DNA of 64,000 nt from contig OZ038456.1 in the NCBI GenBank assembly GCA_964036195.1, positions 12,648,001 through 12,712,000 of the forward strand, written 5' to 3'. The translations under genes were made by a program, and so were the position numbers. Shown here one piece after another: positions 23,501 through 35,000 of the stretch (positions are counted from its first letter, which is position 1; each line of letters starts with the position of its first letter). The notes beneath the pieces were generated by a model, which saw only the letters and a list, made by a program, of their open reading frames with translations, searched no databases and was not told the origin of the DNA. The stretch is from Sphaerolaimus hirsutus. Taxonomy: Eukaryota > Nematoda > Chromadorea > Monhysterida > Sphaerolaimidae.

Positions 23501-25800
23501 ATTTTTGACACAAATCACCACTTATAATGCTATCCCATGGCTCCACAGACATTATATGGTCATATATAACATCACAGAGTATTGCCACTGTCTGATATAC
23601 CTATATATGTTGACACAAGGTCATATCTGGGAGCTTTAAAAAAAAAACGTTTTTTATTAAAAAAAAACGTTTTTTTTTAAAAAAAAACGTTTTTTTTTTA
23701 AAAAAAACATCGAGTTAAAAAAAAACGTTTTTTTTCCAACCCTAGCCTCTAGCGGAACTGATCCCAGGGGGTGTCAATTATTTCACAAGCAAATTTTGAA
23801 GGGGTGCTTAATTAGAAGGAATATGGCAAAGAATGATATCCTATACAACATAGTTTTATCCCCAGTAAACGTAACCAAGTAGCAATTTCGGTAAAATGCT
23901 TTACCTGGCCTCGGCAGTTTGTGTTTTGCAGCCGACACACCCGCACACGGCATATCTTGCCTGAAAAATGAATTTCATTAAAATTTTGACATAATTGCGG
24001 AAGTGCGCCGGCTCGTGCGTTTAGTAAATACAAGCACAACAGTAATGCAACATTCGAAAAAGCGAGAAAAATTTAAAAAAATCGCAATTAATATTTTTCA
24101 AACTGGATTTTGCAAATGCACATCACCTTCGAAACGCAGAAACGCACCCATCATCAATTTTAACTTTATCGTCACTTTCTTTGGCTTCACACGATTCACC
24201 CTGTTCCATTTTCTGCTCTTTTGGCACACTTTGTGCCCGCGATGGAGACTTTTCATTTCCACTTTCATTTTTTTCATTCGCAATATCCGTAGACTTTTCA
24301 GCGACGGGAGCGCTCACGGCTCGGGCGTCTCGCGATTCTGTGCGGGTCGGAAATGAAGACAAATTCGATGAAATTTGATAAAACAACGAGCGAAAAATAC
24401 AAACGGCAGCCATAATTCTAATTGTTTCATTTTCAAAAAGTTTTCCAAAAAATTTCAAAATGTTCAAGTGGTAAGCGGTGCGGTAAAATTTGCGGTAAAT
24501 GTTACGGTACGCTAAATATTCAATTTTGGGGTAGAGGGTGCAGTACTGTAAACTCTGCCACACTAGCAAAAAGGGTGTATGTAAAACTGAAATTCAAAGA
24601 AAAACAGCAAAACCATAAAATACCTTGCGTTTCTGCATTTAGTTTTCCTTCATCCATGTCATTCGATTCAATTTTCGCGTCCGCTGCAGCCGCGTCACTT
24701 TTATCATCAATTTCCATTTTGTCACCAGATTTTTCCGTTTCAGTTGACTCAGTCGGTAAATCGTCGGGAGCAGGGGCACATTTTGAATCGCTATCGATTT
24801 TTGGCGGCTCCTCTTTACAGTCATTTTCAGCCAGCGGTTCATTTTTCTCATTGGATGCTTCTTTGGGTTTGTTTTCTGCGAGGAGCGGCGGTGACATTAA
24901 ATCGAAAATCTGACTTTTATACTTGCACCTGGCAAACAACGGGAAAATCGCGGTCGGGGGGGGGGGTTCAAAAGCAAGCATCGACACCATTTTTGAATTT
25001 TTTTGCATATCTACTTGAATAAGAGGTCTTGTAGATTTCGACCCCTGCGGGGGTTATTCAAGGGTATTATAGATTTTCTCCCAACGGGGGTCTGATAGAT
25101 ACCTGATGATAGAGGAAAGATACCTGAACAATTGTCTGGGGGCGTGGGGGTCCAGGCTTTCAATATACAGGCGTTTTCAGGGTGTAGAACACAATGGAAA
25201 AAATTAGGTAAAAGAGGTGAAAATACCCCCCCCCCCCCATACTAGACCACTAACATGAACATACTTGCCAATCGCAATCTACTTTACATTTCAGTTGTCA
25301 CAAAAGTTTACTCGATACAATTCACTTATATTTTCCATCCAGTATTTTATCCACTTGATGAAAAAAGTGAACAATTGAAATTCAAACTGACCCTGATCAG
25401 CGATGTGCAACAGCGCTGGATCGATGTCCCTTCGTCTGGCGAAACACATTACTCTGGCTTCCACGTTTCCAGTGGCCGTCTGTGCAGAAATAAAGGTTGA
25501 GATTGGGTGTAGGTGAGTAAAAAAGATAAAAGGGATCAGAAGATAACTACATAGAATCGCGGTACGCAAAGAGAATTTGGCAAAGATCCAGAAATATGAT
25601 ATCATCATTTTCATTGTCAATATAACAACCACATTATACCAACCCGGTTTAATTCTTCTATTCGCCGAATTTGGTACGGTGCCAAAGCGGACACTTCGAA
25701 ATACACGTAATCTGCAATGGAGAGTAATATTCAAGTCCCAATAGAAAAGGGCATGAAATAGAGATAACTTACCACCCACGCGGTACATATTTGTTGCCAT
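14522..25800 (-). CDS. MTA1: MTA1/2/3 homologue, NuRD chromatin-remodelling subunit
   Basis: Nineteen coding exons: 25773-25800, 25644-25711, 25392-25479, 24624-24928, 24127-24337, 23905-23960, 22351-22532, 21837-21926, 21617-21765, 21074-21216, 20297-20556, 19943-20059, 19403-19530, 19018-19195, 16944-17161, 16390-16618, 15851-15943, 15047-15220, 14522-14689; about 960 residues (human MTA1 has 715). All phases agree except the third to fourth junction, where either the donor lies at 25388 or a small exon is missing. Landmarks: N-terminus [14 protein letters not shown] and [17 protein letters not shown] (BAH), [10 protein letters not shown] and [14 protein letters not shown] (BAH/ELM2), [20 protein letters not shown] (ELM2), [20 protein letters not shown] then [15 protein letters not shown] (SANT), [12 protein letters not shown], a GATA-type finger (CEGC...[15 protein letters not shown]) and [11 protein letters not shown] scaffolds HDAC1/2 and RBBP4/7 in NuRD in the nucleus. 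An acidic Lys/Glu/Ser-rich insert of about 170 residues (exons 4-5) is unusual. Confidence 0.95.
14782..15015. mobile_element. TTGACA-type MITE filling the last MTA intron
   Basis: GGGGCCCACAAACACTAGTT at one end and the inverted AACTAGTGTGTGTAGACCC at the other, with CGAATTTGCGATGTCAACT in both arms. It makes up about two thirds of the 357-bp intron 14690-15046. Similar to 37694-37912. Confidence 0.85.
15354..15502. mobile_element. GCGCCA-word element with TAGTGATGG-type ends
   Basis: Ends AAGTGATGGTAAAAGCGCC and the inverted CTTTCCATCACTA. Flanks GTCTGGAG and GACTGGAG match at 7 of 8. The inside is mostly GGCGCCAAGCGCCA words. Lies in an MTA intron. Confidence 0.75.
17210..18848. mobile_element. 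CAGGGGTCTCC-family relic split by a 1.47-kb palindrome
   Basis: GATAGGTAGATAGCTGACCG and TAGTAGCCCAAAATTTTACC on the left match the interior of 6135-6736 and 7861-8326; the tail ends CCTACCCCTG. It hosts the palindrome at 17333-18802. The ends are degraded and the boundaries approximate. Confidence 0.6.
17333..18802. mobile_element. 1.47-kb inverted-repeat element, AACACCTTCCCG ends
   Basis: The left arm (AACACCTTCCCGATCAAGTC) and right arm extend about 700 bp each and meet near 18050. TA lies on both outer sides. Both arms carry GTCGCC, GGTCCGGCCCCC and CACCACATGAACCCC. A shorter copy is at 35464-35926. No ORF of transposase size. Confidence 0.88.
19660..19815. repeat. TCGATATTCGATA word array
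   Basis: Overlapping repeats of CGATATTCGATA and CGATATCGAT in an MTA intron, with related words at 16230-16330 and 20620-20690. Probably subterminal arrays of an element whose ends I could not place. Confidence 0.45.
22639..23766. mobile_element. GTTCCGC-ended element hosting two further insertions
   Basis: The left end CCAGGTGCCGGTTCCGCTAG pairs with the right end CTAGCGGAACTGATCCCAGG. Inside are a truncated CAGGGACGTA-family piece with GGCGCC words (about 22665-22930, right end CGTACGTCCTTG) and the complete hAT-type element 23040-23744. Confidence 0.6.
23040..23744. mobile_element. hAT-type element, YAGGGTTGG family
   Basis: A perfect 8-bp duplication GCCTCTAG (23032-23039, 23745-23752) flanks TAGGGTTGG...CCAACCCTA. 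Both subterminal regions are arrays of AAACGTTTTTTTTTAAAA. The core has TTGCGCGCAAGCGCGCAA and GTGGTTGTTTTCATTGG. Confidence 0.93.
25022..25235. mobile_element. CAGGGGTCTCC-family relic
   Basis: TGATAGATACCTGATGATAG and TTTCAATATACAGGCGTTTT resemble the subterminal part of this family. It lies between MTA coding exons 3 and 4, where the exon phases disagree. Confidence 0.45.
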
Positions 25801-26728
25801 TTTGGTTGCACCAGCCGCGGCGCGGTCAAAAACGTCAGCCCCTTTCAAAACCAGCCAAATTCCGGGCGCTTTTATCTTTTGAAGGTCAGAAAGGTGTGGG
25901 TTACATTTGTTCCGAAAAAACACTCGTTACCACTTCACATGGGCAACCTGTGTGATGCCGCTTTTGTCAATGAACAAACATTTTGGAACATCTGTTTCCC
26001 AAATTTTCCCAGATTATGGACAGTGAGAAATACTTATGCCATTTCAATCTCCATCAATCCAGCCCATACAAATTCAACAATCACGTCACAAAAAAGTGAG
26101 AAGCTTGTGTATTCTGCAAAACTGTGAACATAAGTGTCTTGTTAACAAAACATTTGGTTTGTCCGAAGTTTCGTGTGGGTTTTCAGACTAATTTTCACTC
26201 AAATATTTTTATGGATGTAAATAGTATACCCCTTATTGACTTTTTCAATATTTATCCACATTACGAATTGCTCAGCCCAATTATTCAAAATTATTTTATT
26301 TGGCAAAAATGACATCATTGGAGCGGCTTCGAATAATAAAAAAGGGGGAGCGACATTATGTTTCAGTTGGCATTATTCCAAAACTAGTTTTGGATACACA
26401 GAGGGTATAACAAATATATCGACCAGTTGATATCAATACGTGTCAATTAGTGTGTCGGCTGCCATTGCAATTATTTACGGCCGCTTAGTTGCATTCTGTG
26501 GCCATTGCCAACGAAGGGAACGGAAATGCTGCGTCTTTAACTCTCGTTCGTACAGTACTTAATGTATCCAAATACAAAATTGGAATTATGCTATGTAACT
26601 TCACATACAATAATCTCTGCTATCCAATAGAACGCATCGGTCGATTTCGAACGTTCTCGCCGGGGCGCAGCGCTTGAAACGACGATATCAGTCTAATCTA
26701 TATACGCTCTCCCAGGCTTATATCAGCA
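25801..26728. promoter_or_regulatory. Shared upstream region between divergent MTA and MZT1 genes
   Basis: The MTA start codon (minus, 25800) and the proposed MZT1 start codon (plus, 26729) point away from each other with 928 bp between them. A GC-rich stretch near 25810-25850 just upstream of MTA is the likely MTA 5' UTR. A solitary right end of a TTGACA-type MITE lies at about 26410-26466. I see no TATA box or known factor site I can defend. That the region is a bidirectional promoter is an inference from gene orientation. Confidence 0.35.
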
Positions 26729-29700
26729 ATGGCTAAGAAAAATGTGCCGCCGCACCTGCCAGTCGCCGTGACGCAGCTCGTGCGTTCCATTTTTTATCAC
26801 TTTCAGATTTCCCTTCGCTTTGGAATTGCCGGTTTTTGGGAATGTTGTTAATCAAATGTCATTTGATTTGTGATAAGAACCACATTTGGCCCAGTGCCAA
26901 CTACAGTTAATATTGCAAGCATTCTAATAAAAAGTTATTTTTCAGCGTCATTCGAAACTCTCATCGACGGGATCGAATTACCTGACTCCGCCTACTTCGG
27001 CGCCAACGACTTCGGTGACGATATCCGCTCAAGTTTCACTGACACAAAATCAGCATCACTTTTATGAATTGATGAAGGCAGCTGGTTGTAAAATGGACCC
27101 AAATTTAGCACGGTTTGTTGGTGTTTTTGCTGTAGTTTTTCCCATTGGGCTGCCTACTTGGTCGATTTTTTATTGCTGTTGTATGGAAAATTGTTTAAAT
27201 CGTAGGGTAGAAGATGGGGTAGAAATGTGACGATAATAGGAATTTCGATTTTAGTTTTGGCCAGCGATATAATTTCTTTCAAATTTGGTAGCTGGAAATT
27301 GTGGCAGCTCTACCATCGACCCTCCTCTTCCTGTCGACTTCTTGTGACCAGGGACAGTACGGTAGATTCCTGATGGTAATCTGCTCAGTGGTGATCTGTA
27401 CCGTTGGTAATCCAATTGAGATTACCATCTGTACATGGTGGATCACCAGTTGATTACATATGAGGCCTCTAGTTCTAAAAGTCGACAAGTCCACAAAAAT
27501 TTTTGAGTAAGATTTGGAGTAAATCGCATTTTAAGTTTCCGATCCAATTCCAGGTCCGTGGTGCGTGTCCAATGGGGCTCTCTCATGCTCAACATTAAGT
27601 TCCAAATGTTAACAATAAAGTGTTAAATTTTCAGCCTCAAGTGCTCTCAACGTACACTCCTGGAAAAATGTCTTTATCCCTTTGATTTTTTTGGTTCAAT
27701 GGTGAACCAAACATTAAATATGGGTCACTGCAAGGACGTATCCAGGGGGGGGGCGGGGGGGTTGACACCCGTTTCGGCCGCGCCATCTCGGCCGTGGACG
27801 TTTCGGCCGCGCCGTTTCGGCCGGAGGACACTTCGGACGTGGCCGTCTCGGCCGTGGACAGCTCGGCCGCGAGCCATCTTGGCCGCGAGGACATCTCGGC
27901 CGCAAGGTATAGATTACATGCGGCATATTGGTAATACGCTTAGTGCACCTGATACGCTTGATAGAGCCGGAACAGATGGCCCAGTCGGGGACAACAGAAA
28001 TGATGTAAGGTGTGGGTCTGTTAAATAAGTTCAATGTCTGCAATGGCATTGTTGTTGTTTTTGTAAATAGGAGAACAGATGCCACAGTTCAGAATGACAT
28101 GAATGCATAGTTGTCAAAATATTTATGTTTACTCAAGAATACATATACTTGAGTATTGAGTAAATACGTTTATGTTCCCAGTGAAAAAGTGCTTTTTACA
28201 TTTATTTTTTGAAAGTAATATTTATTTATTTATTTCAGAATAGTGTTTGAACTTTGAAGTAGTGAACTGGTAATCCACAGCATAGTTGTTAAAAGTATTT
28301 TCTTTTACTTGAAAAATATGTATACTCGAGTACTGAGTAAATGTTTACGTTTCCTCAGGGAAAAGTACCAGTACTCGCTATTACATATACTTTTTCAAAG
28401 TACTCGAGTACAGAAAACATATTTCAGGTAGTCTTTTATATAGTGTCTAAGTGAAAACAAAACAAAATGTAATCTATACCTTGCGGCCGAGATGTCCTCG
28501 CGGCCGAGATGTCCTCGCGGCCAAGATGGCCTGCGGCCGAGCTGTCCACGGCCGAGACGGCCACGTCCGAAGTGTCCTCCGGCCGAAACGGCGCGGCCGA
28601 AACGTCCACTGCCGAGATGGCGCGGCCGAAACGGGTCCCTACCGGGCGGGGGGGGCTGCAGCCCCCCCCCTCCCGGGGTGAGACCTAAAAAGTCCCGGAA
28701 AATGCAAATTTTCCTACATATTTTTCGATGTTCGTTAAAAATTTTGCGCGCAAGCGCGCAATTTCTTCCTCATGCATTGTTTTTTCAGCTGATCGGTCCC
28801 TGTAAACAACTATCCTTGAAAATGAACAGATTTTTGCAACTTTCGCTGTATATGTATGCATATTTACATACATATAAAGCGGTTCCTGGCGCAGGCGCCA
28901 ACGCCAATAGCGCCATGGCGCTGCGCCTATGTATGGCGCCAGCGCCAAAACGCCTTTCCGTCCCTGTATAGGGGAAAAATTTAGGGGGGGGGGGGCTGAG
29001 CCCCCCCCGTTCGCCGGCCCCCGTAAACAAGCAGCCCCCCCGCTCAAAAATCCTGGATACGTCCCTGGGTCACTGAGGGGTGAAACTCATACATAGGGAG
29101 GGTAATTATGTCAACCACCCACACTAGAAGTATGCCCCCCCCCTAGTGCGTATATAGTCAATATATCATTAACCCTGAAAGCGGTGCCTTCCGCGATTTT
29201 TTCTTGCTTTTTGCTTTTTGCGTGCTTGCTTAATGGGCGCAGTCGTGAGCTGGCACGGTGCCAACATTTCGTTTTCTTGATAAATTCTGATAAAATATGA
29301 ACCATGCTGGGTCGATATTTGATGCGAAATCAATGTGAGTGCAGAGTATCAAGTCCACTGTGTATACCATTTTCAATACAAATTGGCAAAGTGATAAATA
29401 TTTAAGCAGTGCATCGTTTTTTGTACATCGCATCGCATTCTTTTTCATTGTTTCACCATGTTTTCTTCTTTGTTTTAATGGCCCTACACACACTAGTTTT
29501 CACCGTCACACGTGTGAAAACTGAAATGGCGACATGGCGACATTCAGCCTACTCTTATTGTATGCTATATGTGTTTTAGTTTCCAAAATTTCAAATTATA
29601 ACCTTTATTAATTAAAATTCAAATTTAATTCAAATTAAATCATTCAACCGTGTTTATCAATTTGCATTTAAAAATTTTTCAGTTTTCACACGAAGTCACG

Positions 29701-30961
29701 GTGAAAACTAGTGTGTGTAGGCACAATGTTTTAGTATAAGGGATAAAGACTTTTTTCCACCGGAAATTTGACTTTGGATCGCTGCCAAACGAGCAGCAAA
29801 GCACCCAGAAACCTAAAAATCGACATGTGGCATAAAGGCACCTTACTCTACAAGAATTCATCCCGTGTACATCCCGACACAGGTCGCACGTTAGCAGGGG
29901 AGACATTGAATTTTTTTGTTCCATATCAGGAGGATAAAGACATATTTCCGAGAGTGTATATGTGAAAAATAGGGTGTCCATAAATTTCCATTCGGTCAGA
30001 GCAAAACTGTATTTGGGAGGAAAATGGACTTGTCGACTTCTTGCACTAGAACTTTTTGTTCCCGGTGAAGGCGACTCTGCCATTTATGGACTTGTCGACT
30101 TTTTGAAGTAGCTGTCCATGACTAACTTATCACATTTCTTGCTATTTTTTCCCATAAAAAAGGACAAAGAGGATGGACTTGTCGACTTCTTGCTCTAAAC
30201 TAAGTAGACTTGTCGACTTCTTGCCCGAATTTTTTTTGCATTTTTCCCAAAAAATGTCAAATTTGGCACTTTGCCATATGGGCATGTGAGGTCCAAAAAT
30301 TTATGGAAAATGATTAAAATGTGCGGAAGTAGCCCCAGATGATGTTTCCGGGCCTAACTCCAAATTTTCAATTTTGTGACTTGTCGACTTTTAGAAGTAG
30401 ACGCCTCATATGGATTACCATCAGTACAAGATTGATGAACATAAAAATTTCATGTCCTGTGTATTCGTTACATGCATTTGTACCGTACCGTACAGTACCA
30501 TGCCCTGTAAAGTGTAAAGTCAAGTGTCGAATGTAATGTAAGATGTCAATCTAAGTAAATGATTTTATTACTTTTTGAACCTTGACATTTTCCATGACAT
30601 TTGACAAATTTGTATGAAATTTTACACTTTACAGGGTGTGGAGAAACTGTCACAAAGGGGGAAATCTAGAACTGTAAACGTCTTCAACACCTTAACCCTT
30701 GCTACACAGGGAACGATGACTGCTGAAAAATTGTCAAAACAGGCCGTAAATCTGCGAAAAAATGCGAGCAAAGTGTGCAGCTACGCACTACGCTTTTGCC
30801 ATTGTTTTCGATATCATTCTTCATTTTCTCACAGAATCTGCTACGATCTATTGGACCAAGGTGTCGCCCCCGAGTCGCTGGCGCACACTTGCGTAGAACT
30901 GGATAAAATGCGAAAAGCTAAGTTGGACAACGCTAATTTGGGTCAGAAGGAGTCACAGTGA
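26729..30961 (+). CDS. MZT1: MOZART1 homologue (mitotic-spindle organizing protein 1)
   Basis: Three exons: 26729-26779, 26946-27112 and 30835-30961 (stop TGA 30959-30961), with matching phases, encode about 114 residues. The conserved core spans the second intron: FYELMKAAGCKMDPNLAR in exon 2, then ICYDLLDQGVAPESLAHTC and ELDKMRKA in exon 3. This aligns without gaps to remembered MZT1 (E-I-S-R ... I-C-V-R-L-C-E-Q-G-I-N-P-E-A-L ... E-L-R-K). MZT1 binds GCP proteins and recruits the gamma-tubulin ring complex to centrosomes and spindle poles. Human MZT1 has 82 residues; the extra length here is an N-terminal Thr/Ser-rich extension of about 40 residues. Exon 1 (MAKKNVPPHLPVAVTQL) rests on splice phase only, so the start is less certain than the core. 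Intron 2 (3.7 kb) is filled by nested transposons. Confidence 0.85.
27731..29067. mobile_element. hAT-type element, CAGGGACGTA family, hosting a CGGCCG-word element
   Basis: A perfect 8-bp duplication GGTCACTG (27723-27730, 29068-29075) flanks CAAGGACGTATCCAGG and CCTGGATACGTCCCTG. Its own right part has TTTGCGCGCAAGCGCGCAA and GGCGCC words. It is split by 27760-28643. Confidence 0.9.
27760..28643. mobile_element. CGGCCG-word element, copy 1
   Basis: Ends GGTTGACACCCGTTTCGGCC and the inverted GGCCGAAACGGGTCCCTACC. Subterminal arrays repeat CTCGGCCGTGGACGTTTCGG. The middle has ACTCGAGTACTGAGTAAA words. It preserves the empty site CATGCGGC (27917-27924) that is occupied in copy 2 (53897-56367). 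Confidence 0.85.
29480..29724. mobile_element. CACACACTAG MITE with AAT duplication
   Basis: Ends GCCCTACACACACTAGTTTT and the inverted form, with AAT at 29477-29479 and 29725-29727. The inner word is TTTTCACCG rather than TTGACA, so it is a variant of the same ends. Confidence 0.8.
30490..30645. repeat. TGTAAAGTG/TGTCAAA word palindrome
   Basis: CCCTGTAAAGTGTAAAGTC left and TTTACACTTTACAGGG right. Lies 190 bp before MZT1 exon 3. Confidence 0.55.
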
Positions 30962-31162
30962 TTATTACATTGCTTTTTTGTAGGTTTACCATTTAATTGG
31001 TTGTGATTGGTGGTGATCTCACTTAATTCTGATTTAGTGCCAAGTTGATAAACGATCAAAAATCGCAGACACTGAATTCACTTCTTGAATCCCCCGAAAC
31101 GCCGTAAAATTCACCGCGGGCCAATGGCCAATACTTGGAAAATGTTCTGTAAGCCATTCATG

Positions 31163-31483
31163 TAGGGTTGGAAATGAATCAATTTTTTTAACGCCTTGAT
31201 TTGATTTGAATTTTTTAAATCGCCCAAAATGGGGGTATAGGGTAAAAATGTGTACCATGTTTAGTGTCAGACAATGTATTGTTATGTCTATTGTGGTCAT
31301 ATTATGACTATGAGAAATCGCGCGCTTGCGCGCAAAAAAAAATTACAAAATACCTAGTGCAAGTCTACCATAAATTTTGCTTTTTGATTTTTTAAAATTG
31401 AAATCAGTTTCCACCCTGTGATTTTTTTTAAATCAGATTTTTTTAAATAAAAAATCAGTTTAAAAAATCAAGTGCCAACCCTA
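31163..31483. mobile_element. hAT-type element, YAGGGTTGG family, short copy
   Basis: A perfect 8-bp duplication CATTCATG (31155-31162, 31484-31491) flanks TAGGGTTGG...CCAACCCTA. The subterminal word is AAAAATCGATTT-like (TGATTTTTTAAA). The core retains CGCGCGCTTGCGCGCAAAAA. It lies between MZT1 and KLHL8. Confidence 0.93.
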
Positions 31484-32051
31484 CATTCATGGTATCCTTA
31501 TTTCCAGACGTGATGTGCATAATCGTTTCAGTTGACGTCAACTAGAGGTTAACATAGATATGTCATCAAAAAAACGAATATTTCAAAAAGAAATGAAAAC
31601 GAATACTTCAAAAGTCTTCTCGATGTGTGTAATATTTTTCAAAATAATTGTTTGAACTGTACCTTTAATATACCAGTGAAAGAATTTATCATGTTTTTTT
31701 TATTATTTCTTATCTGGTATGTTTTTAAAATTATCATCTTCGAGATAATACACATTATATTTGTCATATTCCCACAATTATTCCACAACCATATTTCCTG
31801 CGTACGTCGTCGCCCCTCACCCGAATAACCCCCTCAAATCTTTCTGTCGAAAATTATCACTATTCACAGTTTTAGACTGAAGATATAAATAGGGACTTGT
31901 GCATAATGTGCATAACATTTGGTGACTAATAATGATTTGTTCATTTCTTTTATTCACACCCAGATTCCGACGATTATTGACAGCGTCGCATTATTTTAAT
32001 TGCTATTTTTCTGCAAATAGGCGATTTAAATGTGAAGATACGTTTTGCAGT

Positions 32052-35000
32052 ATGGCCGCGCTGCCGCCGATTGCATGTCCCGATTTTGCGCCGCAGACAC
32101 GTTGGTTTGCAATATTTTTTGTGGGTATTTCCTTGTAGGGTGTCTGATTCACTGCGGTCTTTTAATTGACTAGACTAGTTAGTTGGCTTTGATGGTATTG
32201 ATCCTGGTGCCACTCCAAGTCCTATTTAAATCCCCCCCCCCGCCTTGGAGACCCCTACCCTGGACGCATCCCCATGTTGCGGATAATTGAGAACCCCAAC
32301 CACCACAAGCTACTTTTGCAGGCAAAGTCAACATCGCGGAACAGCCGTTAACAGCTTTCCAACTTCTTAATGAGTTCAGGCAGAGTCGCTTCCTCACTGA
32401 TGTCACCATCGAGGTTTAATTTTTGAGAGGGTTTTTTTAAAGAAATAGGCGGAGCAGGGGTCTCGAATGGGGGGGGGGTTACTCCCCCCTAACCGCCCAG
32501 CTATCTATCTATCCCGGAGGCCCGCTCAGCTACACCCATGTCCATTTGGGTTCGGACACGTGCACATTTTTTATAAAAAGCTTTATTCTGCCGGAACTAT
32601 AGCACTTTGAAAATTTTTGCTGGTACCACAAAAAAGCCCTAACATTTGTCTACAAAACCCATGGGACACCCCCCAGTATAACGCCATGTGGGTTGCGAAA
32701 GCAGCCCATATGGCGTTATACTGGGGGGTGTCCCATGGGTTTTGTAGACAAATGTTAGGGCTTTTTTGGGTACCAGCCAAAATTTTCAAAGTGGTATAGT
32801 TCTGGCAGAATAAAGCTTTTTATAAAAAATGTGCACTTGTCCGAACCCAAATGAACACAGGTGTATCTATCTATCCTGGAGGCAAAATTTTGGGCTACTA
32901 CAAGGGATGGAAAAAAGCGCTTTTTTTAACGGCCCCGCTTTTTTTTTAAAAAAGCGCTTTTTTCGCTTTTTTTCAAAAAATGTCGGGACGTTCACTAAAA
33001 AGCTCCCAAATATGGTTCCGTATCAATATATACAGGTATATCAGACAAGTGGCAGTACTTATGATGATATATAGCCATAGAATGGCTGTGTAGCCATAGG
33101 ATAGCATTATAAGTGGCGATTTCTGCCAAAAAAAATACTTTTAATTTTGACTAATCATGTACAGGGGTGGGCATTTTCAGTTACCGCTGGAAAAACGCGA
33201 GAGCTTGAGCTACGGTTGAGCTATCACAGTGAAATTCTAACACAAGTAGAGTAGACTCCAGTAGGACACCTATTCTGAAGTTTGCAATCCAAACGACCAC
33301 ATTTTGGGTGAGTTGTGGAACACACAGTTTTTAGTGTAATTTTGTGACTTGGCGTCACCGATAGGATAAATCGAGGGTGGCATTTGAGGGGGGGGGTCAC
33401 CGGTCTTTGGTGTCATCCCATTCTGTCGTACATTGACTGATTTTGATGCCCTTTGAGTAAATATGTTGTGGTTTGGGGTTGGGGCTACGACAAAATTCTT
33501 TTTTTTCTCAAACAGTCCCGCAGTCCCGAGATAAGGGGGGTCATGTCACAAAATTACACTAAAAACTGTGTGTTCCACAACTCACCCAAAATGTGGCCGT
33601 TTGGGTTGCAAACTTCAGAATAGGTGTCCTATGAAGTCTACTCTATTGTGTTAAAATTTCACTGTGATAGCTCAACCGTAGCTCAAGCTATCGCGTTTTT
33701 CCAGCGGTAACTGAAAATGCCCACCCCTGTATATCGCCCTTTGTGAATGTTTCGCGACTTCAAGTGAAGTGAGGCATGAAATAGTGCTTATAAAAAAGGC
33801 TATAAGAGAAGGCTAATACATTGAGAGTAATGTTTTTACACTGTAGAAGTATGTGGTAGGACATTGGCTGGATANNNNNNNNNNNNNNNNNNNNNNNNNN
33901 NNNNNNNNNNNNNNNNNNNNNNNNNNNNNNNNNNNNNNNNNNNNNNNNNNNNNNNNNNNNNNNNNNNNNNNNNNNNNNNNNNNNNNNNNNNNNNNNNNNN
34001 NNNNNNNNNNNNNNNNNNNNNNNNNNNNNNNNNNNNNNNNNNNNNNNNNNNNNNNNNNNNNNNNNNNNNNNNNNCCACCCCTGTATATCGCCCTTTGTGA
34101 ATGTTTCGCGACTTCAAGTGAAGTGAGGCATGAAATAGTGCTTATAAAAAAGGCTATAAGAGAAGGCTAATACATTGAGAGTAATGTTTTACACTGTAGA
34201 AGTATGTGGTAGGACATTGGCTGGATATTCTATGCTACACTAACATATCACTACTTATTATTACATGATAGCATACAGGAATAGAAGCAATGGAACAAAA
34301 AATGCCACAAAACCGATGAAAACAACCACCAGTGCTAATGTGCATGTGAAATGAATGAGTGCACTTATACACTACAGCTAGAGCGACGCTTTCAAGTGGC
34401 TTGGGTCTTTTTTTTTGCCACACTGATGTTCGCCGCATGCGCAACACAACTGACGCGTGCTCTCGCACATGAAAAAACTCAGTCCCCCAAGGTCTGCTTG
34501 TATTCTGGGTATTCTGGTTCAAAGTTGGGCTGTCGGCACAGTCCTTTCATTGTTTCCGCTGTCATTGCAGCCCAAATAATCCGCTCACGCGATCAATCTT
34601 GCTTGAACGTATTAAATAAAAAATTACACACACGCTGCACGCATTTGGTCAGCAGCTTTAATTGATGTAGTTAAATGCGGGTGGTATTTATCAATAATTG
34701 TACTTGACATTTGCAATATCACTAAGTACCAACCTACCATAACCCATCTGAATAGTGACCAAAAGTTATACATTTTTCATCATAATATTTTGTTTTTACT
34801 ATGGCATAATTAATTACGAAATTTACCACAAAATTTTATTCATAGAATGATGGTAGGACTCCACTATATTATATGAAAGTTGAAATGAATTCATCTATGC
34901 GACACATGAAAACAATGCGGCATATTAACAAAACATCGAGTTGACAATAATACATCAGTGAACTTTGGAGTGTGCCGCTCTGACCCCCAAAATGCAAATG

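Larger units (their letters stand above)
27457..30412. mobile_element. 3-kb element with GACTTGTCGAC words in MZT1 intron 2
   Basis: Left CATATGAGGCCTCTAGTTCT and the right counterpart CGCCTCATATG, each followed inward by AAAAGTCGACAAGTC. The word GACTTGTCGACTTCTTG repeats at 30020-30400. It contains the elements 27731-29067 and 29480-29724. The outer ends are approximate. Confidence 0.55.

Noticed and set aside
27637..28085. Long ORFs on both strands rich in Arg, Pro and Gly (also 28451-28971, 53754-54042 and 56142-56380).
   Set aside because: They are translations of the CGGCCGTGGAC word arrays and occur in several frames on both strands.
28105..28440. CRISPR-like spacing of ACTCGAGTAC words (also 49930-50350 and 55380-56040).
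   Set aside because: Repeat units are irregular, degenerate and lie in animal transposons; no unique spacers.
33836..34170. ORFs crossing the N run.
   Set aside because: They exist only because N is translated as unknown.
34351..34665. ORF in the core of the 32902-35274 element considered as a transposase fragment.
   Set aside because: No catalytic or BED-finger motif, and only about 100 codons; too weak to call.
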